Source: Linanthus parryae (taxonomy: Eukaryota > Streptophyta > Magnoliopsida > Ericales > Polemoniaceae). From it: 64,000 bases of DNA. The DNA lies in assembly GCA_023055425.1 (NCBI GenBank), contig JALGPY010000001.1, positions 145,043,368 to 145,107,367 of the forward strand. Reading direction: 5' to 3'. Both the position numbers and the translations under genes were made by a program. Below are positions 56,817 through 64,000 of this stretch, piece after piece (the first letter of the stretch is position 1; each line of letters begins with the position of its first letter). The notes beneath the pieces were generated by a model, which saw only the letters and a program-made list of their open reading frames with translations, ran no database searches and had not been told where the DNA came from.

Positions 56817-58264
56817 GTATATTTGTTATAATTTGATTTGTAGACCCGTTTGATTTTTAGCTCTGCCACAGGGCCTAGATATGGAATATAGCCGCTGAAA
56901 TATTAATTAAATATGTTGGGTCATTATCTTTCCCGCTATCAAAGCAACTTCATTAATACCACTCTGTTTCTTCTCTTTCTCCCCCCGGGAGAAAGCGCAG
57001 AAATTAAGAAATATGACCAAATGACCCTGTTACCCTCTCTGTCCCCTCTCTTCTGTCTCTCTCATTCTCTCTCTCCTTCTCTCTCTAGTTGATAACACAA
57101 CCACAACCATAACCACAACCACAACATCCAAACAACTACCATCTACCAGATTCAACAACAAAATATACTAATCAAGAGGTTAATTTCAAATTTTGTTTCA
57201 AAAGATGATCTGGTAGGTGAAAAAAATGATCAATCTACTGTAATTGTTTTTCAAAATTTACAGACCAAGAGGTTAACTACCAGATCATCATCAGATCATT
57301 TTTTGACCTCAATCTATTGTTTCTTAAGAATACAACAAATGTTCAAAGAAATATATTACAAATTGAAGAAATAAAACAGAAGAAGAAGAAGAAGAAGAGA
57401 AGAGGAAAAGATGAAGAGGAATAACAAGTGCACACTGCTAGATCTGCTCCTCCATCTTTCTCCACTCCATTAGCAAGTCTACAGATCAAATCAAAGAAAA
57501 GAGAAAGAAATCATAGAATAGGAAAGGCCAAAAACGAAGAAGGGAGAGAGATATGAAGCTACCTGAAGCGCCGCCGTCGAGATCAACCGGAAGCGCCACC
57601 GTCGAGCCTACCAGTGCCGTCCTCTCTCTCTGACTGCCGTCGAGATCCACCGCCGTCGAGCCTACCAGTGCCGTCCTCTCTCTCTGTGACTGCCGTCGAG
57701 CCCACCAGTGTCGTCCTCTCTCGGAACGCCGTCGAGATCCACAGCAGCGCGGTCGGCGTCGCCTTCATCTGTGGCTTCTCCCCCTTCTTCTTCCTCTCTC
57801 TCTTTCTCTCTCTTGCTTCTCCCCCTTCTTCTTCCTCTCTCGCCTTCATACTGATGATCATGTGATGTACAACCAGGTAGAACATGGTATTCAATTATGC
57901 ACCCCTCATACATTTATTCCTCCATAGTATCAAGTTTTGTTGGCTCCTGTCAGTGAACAGCCAACGACATTTGAGTTACCTCTGAATTCATCTTACAGAA
58001 TTTACTACTTCAGGAATTACTAGTAGTACACATTCTTCCACTATTTACCGGGTCATTTGATAAAATGATTAGCAAAACAATGCAATAATTTGATAATCTT
58101 TTCATTGTATTGCAAAATAGTTTGTCTACAACAGCATAGAAAATTACTAAAAATTACATCGTTTTTTAATCCAAATCACATTGTCAAAGTGATGTGTTGC
58201 GGGTGAGATAAATCGTGAAATATAAAGAAGTTGTTTCCGTTTCTTTTGCAATTACTGGTAGTAA
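56817..58264. other. Low-complexity stretch with GCCGTCGAG repeats
   Basis: CT-rich DNA (57040-57090), CAA repeats (57100-57130) and GAA repeats (57380-57400) lead to 57565-57760. There, CCACCAGTGCCGTCCTCTC and CTGCCGTCGAG repeat about three times with a ~65-base period. On the minus strand this gives SEREDGTGRLDGG repeats (57894-57583). They look like low-complexity translation, not a gene. About 58044-58236 is a degraded inverted-repeat element. Confidence 0.45.
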
Positions 58265-58273
58265 TTAATCAAA

Positions 58274-58643
58274 GGCTTAATTACTTAATGTATACCCCCA
58301 GTTTGCCGAAACTATCACATTGCAACCCCCAGTTATAGAACTAGCTGATTGCATCCCCCGTTTGCAAAAAATTCGTTTATGTGCAACTGGGAACGAAATT
58401 CAATAAACCAAATTAAAACACAACGAAGGTATTTTCATAAAATTCACATCGTCTATAATACAATCGCATCACATTGTTTCAGATAATGCCCTTCGAGTAC
58501 GTTAATTTTGCGATGAAATTTCATTCCCAGTTGCACATTGACGTATTTTTTGCAAACGGAGGATGCAATCAGCTAGTTCTAGAACTGAGGATTGCAATGT
58601 GATAGTTTCAGTAAACTGGTGGTATGTATCAAGTAATCAAGCC
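58274..58643. mobile_element. Mutator-type MITE (370 bp)
   Basis: Long inverted repeats of about 100 bases (GGCTTAATTACTT at the left; GGCTTGATTACTTG reversed at the right; CTGATTGCATCC and CAAACGGAGGATGCAATCAG pair within). Perfect 9-bp duplications TTAATCAAA occur at 58265-58273 and 58644-58652. No coding frame. Confidence 0.88.
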
Positions 58644-58659
58644 TTAATCAAAATATTTA

Positions 58660-60204
58660 GGGTAAAAGACAGTGACCACCCCTGAGTTTAGGCATAATTC
58701 CATCCCGCTACCCTGTGTTTTGGAAAAAGACACTCTGCACCCAATTAACGGAATATTCCGTGGACACTTAGCACCCTTCTGTTAAGTTCCGTTAGAAAAA
58801 TGGTTAACATAAAAATTTTGGACCATAATGCCCCTGTGTATTTTTTGAAATTTTTGCCCATGTTTATCATAAGAACATCAAGAACACTATGAACATCACC
58901 CTTTTACCGGTTATAAGCTCGAACAACACCACACCAATGCTATAAACATCACTCTTCTCATTTGCTTTCAGCGTGTAGGCATACTATGCAAATCCGGTAA
59001 CATCAAGTTTATCATAATAGTTATCTTAAGCAAATAATCTCTTTTTTTTAGGAAAAAAACTTCATTCAACCAAAGAGCTAAGCAACAAAATACATCGTGG
59101 TAATTCTACCTCTAGCCAAACAGGGACTACTGAACCCCAAAGTAGAATTTTGTAATATCGTTGCACTATTACCAGGACCACCATTCCTATACTATTTTCA
59201 AGTGAACATAAGAACATCAACAAAACCCAATATTGACAGTAGCAAGAACACACACAAAAGTAGTACAATTCTGGGCACTTTTGATTCACTACTGAGCTGA
59301 ACGCATCGACCATCAGATGATCTGAACACAAATCAATACGAATGGCAAATTAAACCAAACAACAAATTCTCTGCCTGCAAATCAAATTCACCGAAATTTC
59401 AGGGAGACGAAACAAAGAGTGAGGAGAGAGAGACACTTTCTCTACCTGCGAATGGACACAACTTCTTCCTCCTCTAGTTTGGAGGCAACACAGCCCCCCA
59501 TCTCTCTCTCTCTGTCTCTCTCTTTCTCCAATCGCCGAAATTAACCACATCGCTCACTGGATGTTGCGGATCTGGGTGAAGGAGGTCTGTAGTGGCGGCG
59601 ATGTCGATCTGGGGCGTCGGAGTGGTCGGGGCCTCCTCCGTCAACGCCGCCTCGTGATACGTCCAGGTGCTTGGTTTTCGTCGGAGTGGTCGTTGTCCTC
59701 TTCAGATACGTCAACGCCGCCTCGCGATTTGTTGGATCTCAAAGCCGCCGGAATCCTCGACGCCGTCGCTGTCCTCGTCGCCGTCGCGGTCCTCGTCGCC
59801 GTCGACCACTGTTGGGTGTTGAAGGAGGAGGAGGGGAGTGGAGGGGAGGGTAGAAGAGGAGTGGTGGTTCTCGTCGACTTCCACCACCTCTGTTGCTTCA
59901 AGATTGACAGAGAAAGATAGAGGAGAAGAAGAAAATGAATTAGAAGAAGGGGAAGAGATAAAAGAAGGCTGATGTTTCACAGCAAGTGGGAAAGAGAGAT
60001 AGATGGTAAGAGAGGGAGGGATTAGGGTTAGGAATGGAGGAGTGGTAATTTTATCACGTGTTAAGGGTAAAACGGTCTTTTTTCTTAGACTGTTAGTCAA
60101 CCGTTAATCTCTATCCAAAAAAGGTGCAGACTGTCTTTTTCCAAAACACAGGGTAGCGGAGTGGTATTATGCCTAAACTCAGGGGTGGTCATTGTCTTTT
60201 ACCC
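58660..60204. mobile_element. Mutator-like cargo element, copy 2
   Basis: Inverted ends GGGTAAAAGACAGTGACC and (reversed right) GGGTAAAAGACAATGACC, flanked by perfect 9-bp AAATATTTA duplications at 58651-58659 and 60205-60213. The ends extend to about 100 bases and match copy 1 at 42032-43602. The interior contains a T run with LINE-like tail text at 59041 and a GC-rich gene-like part (59440-59930). The latter has frames of Val/Arg-rich low complexity (VAVLVAVAVLVAV) and is not recognisable as a known protein. Confidence 0.85.
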
Positions 60205-60213
60205 AAATATTTA

Positions 60214-60698
60214 ACTACTGCATAGTAGTATCTGTCAGCTTCGCTTTGAATGAAATTAAAGGATATACTTTATGTAATTTGACATTATTGAAAACTAAAA
60301 GTTACTGGCTGTTTATATTTTGAACCAGAATTCATACACTATTTTTGAGTTAAAAGAATCAAAACCAAACAAGCTCTTCTGGACCAATAGCATGTCTGAG
60401 AATTAATAATATGCAGGCATATTATTCTTTCAGGAAATAAAGACATTCGCCTTAGTACAACCTACTTCTAGAAATGATGTATTTCAAATGTTTGGTCAAA
60501 AGAATAGTAGTACCCGTTATCTCTAGTTTATGAACTATTTTTGTTTTGATTCCTCCAAAGGGTAAAGAAAAATAGAACTATTTTGGCTTGATATTGGCTC
60601 TTTTATAAGTTTTTGTTGTTGTTGTTTTTTGTTCTCCTAATATATGTTTTCTCTCTCTAGAATTGAAAAGCTCTGACTTGGGAAGTGTGCTTTTCCGA
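60214..60698. other. Flank and short leader before the right-hand LINE
   Basis: AT-rich with no element recognised. A CT-rich stretch (TTTTCTCTCTCTAG, 60646-60660) shortly before the ATG at 60699 may be the 5' end of the LINE leader. Its exact start cannot be fixed because the 3' target duplication lies outside the window. Confidence 0.4.
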
Positions 60699-62704
60699 TG
60701 AACCCATCTAACACCTCGACGCCCAAATCCTCGGTGGAAGAAACAAATCAACTTTCAAGAAGTGTTAGGAAAGTGAAAGGTAAGGAACCATCAATTGATA
60801 TTGATGAATGTATGGAAGAACCCTCTGTCTGGAGAGATGCGCGAGCAAAGGAACTCCGACCAGTGGGATAGTGTCAAGAAATTCCAATCCGTGGGAAACC
60901 CCCTAGATTCGGATAAAGAATTCTCGTTCAAACAAGTTCTCGTCGGTGATTCCAGCAAAGAGAAAATGTTTGACCCAGAATTCGATAACCTCGCTGTCTC
61001 AGATCTGGCCGATATTGATACCTCGGATCCTTTAAATCCGAAAATCATTTTCTCCGAAGAGAAACTTTGTGAGCTAGCTTTACCTTTTAGAAACTGTCTG
61101 ATTGTCAAACTCCTCGGTCGATCGCTTAGCTTCAAATTTCTTGTGGACAAGGCTAAAAAACTTTGGAATTTAATCGGAGAGTGCCAATTTAGGGATCTCG
61201 ATGAAGGTTTCTACAATGTTTTCTTTGATAACAGGGAGGATCTCAACAAAGTTCTGACCGGAGGTCCTTGGATTATCATGGATCATTATCTCATTGTGTG
61301 ACGATGGGGAAGGAACTTTAAACCTGCTGCTGCTAATCTTAGCAAAACAGCGGTGTGGATAAGACTTCCCCAACTCCCATCGGAGTATTACGAAGAGGAC
61401 GCATTGAGGAAAATCTCTCGTTGTTTCGGTATTCCTCTCAAAATAGATATGGTTACTGCCTTGGGAACTAGAACTAAATATGCTAGAATATGTGTTCTTG
61501 TGGACCTTGATAAACCTCTGATTCCTTCCTTCACTATCGGTGGAAATTCTTTCTCTGTTAACTATGAACATATCTATAATATTTGTTTTAGCTGTGGCAA
61601 ATTAGGTCATCGGAAACAGCTATGTCCACTCTCAAGAGATCAGACGGTGAACTTCCCGAACAGATTGGGAAACTCTCCGGGGAATATTTTGACCGTTGGA
61701 AACACGGCGGATGGGACGGAAGAACAGAGAACAACGATAGAGAACAAGACGATTGACAACGACATTATCAACCGGGAAGCTAAGTGGGAAAGGCCTAAGA
61801 GAAGAAACAAACAGCAAGCTCAAAAGCCCAATCAGGGAAAGTTTTTAAATGGGCCATCAAATGAGACCTCGTCCTCTAAAGGCCCGAAAGGTATGAACCC
61901 CCCTGGCCAGCCCAATAGTATTTTGATTAATAGATTTGGGCCACTTGCCACGTCACATCCACCCACTGAAAATGGTAAAGGCCCGGCTATTTATAAGCCC
62001 ACTGGAAAAATGTTTGAGCTTAACCCAAACCAGAGTGGGGGTATTTTGGGAAATGCGGAAATGGTTTTTGATCTTCTCAAAAACCTCGATATATCCGACG
62101 CAGTTATTGAAAGCTCTGGAGACTCCTCGATGAAGCAGACGACTTTCTCTGAAAAGTTTGACAAGCCAGAGAAAGAAGAAATCCAATCGAACACCATGCG
62201 TGAAGATCTTGCTCAGTCCATTGATGGAACGGATCTGGAGAATCAGAAAGACACAGTGCTAGAGATGGATCAGAGCCACTAAAGTATGTCAAAATCAAAG
62301 TCCCATCTCTCCAAACTGAGTCGCCTCCAGAGAAAGAGAGTTACACCACGGTCAAAAGATCTGGAAAGGCAGAACAACTCAGGAAAGGTAGTTGGAAGAA
62401 AAACTTCACCATCCCACATCCTTACACGAAAGATCAAACTCAACCCTCCCAACCCTCTCTTACTCTGAACATAGATGGAGATCCTGGAGAAAAGGGAAGC
62501 AATTGTGGAGTATGCTTCGATCATATCGAAGATGGAAGCCGAAACAGAGACGATGCAAGTACTGGGATTAATCTGGTGGAGATGAGAAGCCAAGTTGAAA
62601 ATCAAAGCAGATTGGATGATGGACAAGGAAGTACGCTGGCATGCGATAGATATGGCGGAGATGAGGGACATGCTGATAGATCAAGAACTGCTATTGCGGA
62701 TTGA
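60699..62704 (+). pseudogene. LINE ORF1: DUF4283 plus zinc knuckle
   Basis: An ATG at 60699 starts MNPSNTSTPKSSVEE. After a frame change near 60845 the DUF4283 domain follows (FLVDKAKKLWNLIG, FNNREDLNKV-like, GGPWIIMDHYLIV), then a TGA at 61299 where related proteins have Arg before RW. Then come WIRLPQLPSEYYEEDAL and the knuckle CFSCGKLGHRKQLC (about 61588-61629). The tail is hydrophilic. A further frame change near 62250 lets the frame run to the TGA at 62702. Three lesions in ~670 codons make this a recently dead copy. Confidence 0.85.
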
Positions 62705-62748
62705 TCCCTTCTTCGCTGTGCCTCCTACCATCCCGGACGAGTTTTTTA

Positions 62749-64000
62749 TGTCGATTAAAATTCAGGCGTGGAATTGCCGTGGTGCCGGTAATAGCACTTT
62801 CGATAGTAATTTTGTTGATCTCCTGAGGAAACACAAGTTCCAGATTATCATTCTTCTTGAACCCAAAGTTCCTCTCTCCTCTAAGGGAAATTTCTTCAAC
62901 AATCTGGGCTTCTTTGGAAATTCCTTTGTGGATCCAGTGGGATTTAAAGGAGGAATATGGTTGCTGTGGGATTCTAGAGAAGTTTCGGTCAATACCCAAT
63001 CTATGTCTGATCAAATGATTACTGCCACCATTAGCAGGAACAGATACAGAGAATGGGTTCTCGCTGCGGTTTATGGAAACCCTAACCCCAAGAAAAGGCA
63101 GGAGATGTGGGATCACTTGGATTCGCAAATTGGCGATTCGGACGATCCCTGGCTGTTAGCAGGGGATTTCAATGATTTCGCTGACTCTTCAGAGAAAAGA
63201 AGCTTCAATAGTTCAGACAATTCTAAAATAATTGATAAGTTCAATCAGAACCTCAATAAGTGCAACCTTATGGACCTTGGCTATCAAGCCCTAAGCTGAC
63301 TTGGACCAACAACAGGGAAGGTTTCGCTAACACGGCTGAACGCCTGGATCGAGCAGTTTGCAATCCGGAATGGAGAATGATGTTCCCTGAAGGGTTTGTG
63401 AGAAACCTCCCTCGAACCTATTCCGATCATGCCCCCATTCTTGTTAATATTGATGGTATGTGCACTACCTCTCGCTCCAATCGTCCCTTTAAATTCGAAG
63501 CTGCTTGGTTGTCTCACCCTGATTTTGATTATGTGATAAAAAAAAATTGGCCTAACAACCATTTTACCCATATTTGTGCTAAAAAGAAGCTATTGCTAAT
63601 ATTTTGGTTAGTTGGAATGCAAATACTTTTGGAAATATCTTCAAAAATAAACGTTGGATTTTGGGCAGACTTGAGGGTATCCAGAAGATACAAAGTAACT
63701 CCTTTTCTCATAGTCTTTTTTGTCTTGAAAATGAGCTCATTAAGAAATACAATACTATTCTCAATGAAGAGGAAATTTTTTGGTATCAAAAAGCTAAAGT
63801 TAACTGGTTTTGTAAGGGATATCGTAACACTAAGTTCTTTCATGTCTCGGCTATTGTCAAAAGAAAACGGAAAGATATCCGAGCTCTAAAAGATACGCTA
63901 GGAAACTAAATTGATGGTGATACTGATCTTAGGAATCACATGAATGACTATTTCATAAATTTGTTTACTCCTGACATTACTGATTTAGATCATGTTTTAA
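62749..64000 (+). pseudogene. LINE ORF2 N-terminal part, cut by the window edge
   Basis: An ATG at 62749, 44 bases after the ORF1 stop, opens the endonuclease: IQAWNCRGAG, ILLEPKV, YGNPNPKKR, LLAGDFNDF, then after a frame change near 63290 TWTNNREG, ERLDRAVCN and YSDHAPILV. A second shift near 63590 leads into the linker before the reverse transcriptase (FWYQKAKVNWFCKGYRNTKFFH). A TAA follows at 63907. The reverse transcriptase itself lies outside the window. Confidence 0.87.

Noticed and set aside
58044..58236. Possible MITE related to 43679-43929
   Set aside because: Some inner text is shared (GGGTCATTTG, TTACATCGTTTT), but no clean inverted ends or target duplication could be found.

Overview
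The window is plant nuclear DNA, most likely eudicot intergenic heterochromatin. It is AT-rich and holds Ty1/copia and Gypsy-type LTRs, L1-type LINEs with DUF4283/zinc-knuckle ORF1 proteins, a Mutator-like element (MULE) with a Ulp1-type protease, hAT elements and MITEs. I found no intact host gene, tRNA, rRNA or CRISPR array. The species cannot be named from the sequence. Almost every reading frame belongs to a mobile element and most are broken. LAYOUT. The first 43 kb is a tandem array of one ~5.6-kb unit. Unit A is 1-5625, unit B 5626-41637 and unit C starts at 41638 and is only partly recognisable. Unit A carries two hAT-type insertions (2619-3342 and 3583-4622), and unit B still shows the matching unoccupied sites. 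Unit B has grown to 36 kb through two nested insertions. The first is a MULE (8058-27435, 9-bp target duplication GCCGCCGAT). It carries a Ulp1-like protease gene (+), a second Ulp1-like reading frame (+) and a convergent MULE transposase (-). An 8.2-kb copia element (9135-17340, target duplication GGGCG) sits inside the first intron of the protease gene. The second is a LINE on the minus strand (27988-39901, target duplication TAATTACCATATTTT), itself filled by copia LTRs, a LINE-tailed retroposon, a Gypsy-like LTR piece and a 3.7-kb solo LTR. Unit C is interrupted by a Mutator-like cargo element (42032-43602). From 44 to 53 kb there is an element with CCGG-rich inverted ends split by a 3.1-kb solo LTR (45084-48224), then a 5'-truncated LINE on the minus strand (48345-53023). 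From 53 to 58 kb the DNA is AT-rich with no recognisable gene, apart from a Stowaway-like MITE. At 58.3-60.2 kb a 370-bp MITE abuts a second copy of the cargo element. A LINE on the plus strand runs from about 60.7 kb off the right edge. HOW THE PARTS RELATE. The MULE is the main coding system. Its transposase has an N-terminal beta-grasp-like region, a DDE catalytic core, a SWIM finger and a zinc-knuckle remnant. The protease gene keeps His, Asp, Gln and Cys catalytic positions, with DUF1985-like sequence in front. Long GC-rich hairpins with a shared GGGCGC/GCCCC vocabulary lie in intron 1 of both genes and between their 3' ends. Boundaries were mostly set by target-site duplications read directly from the sequence. 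Family names rest on motif recognition without a database search.
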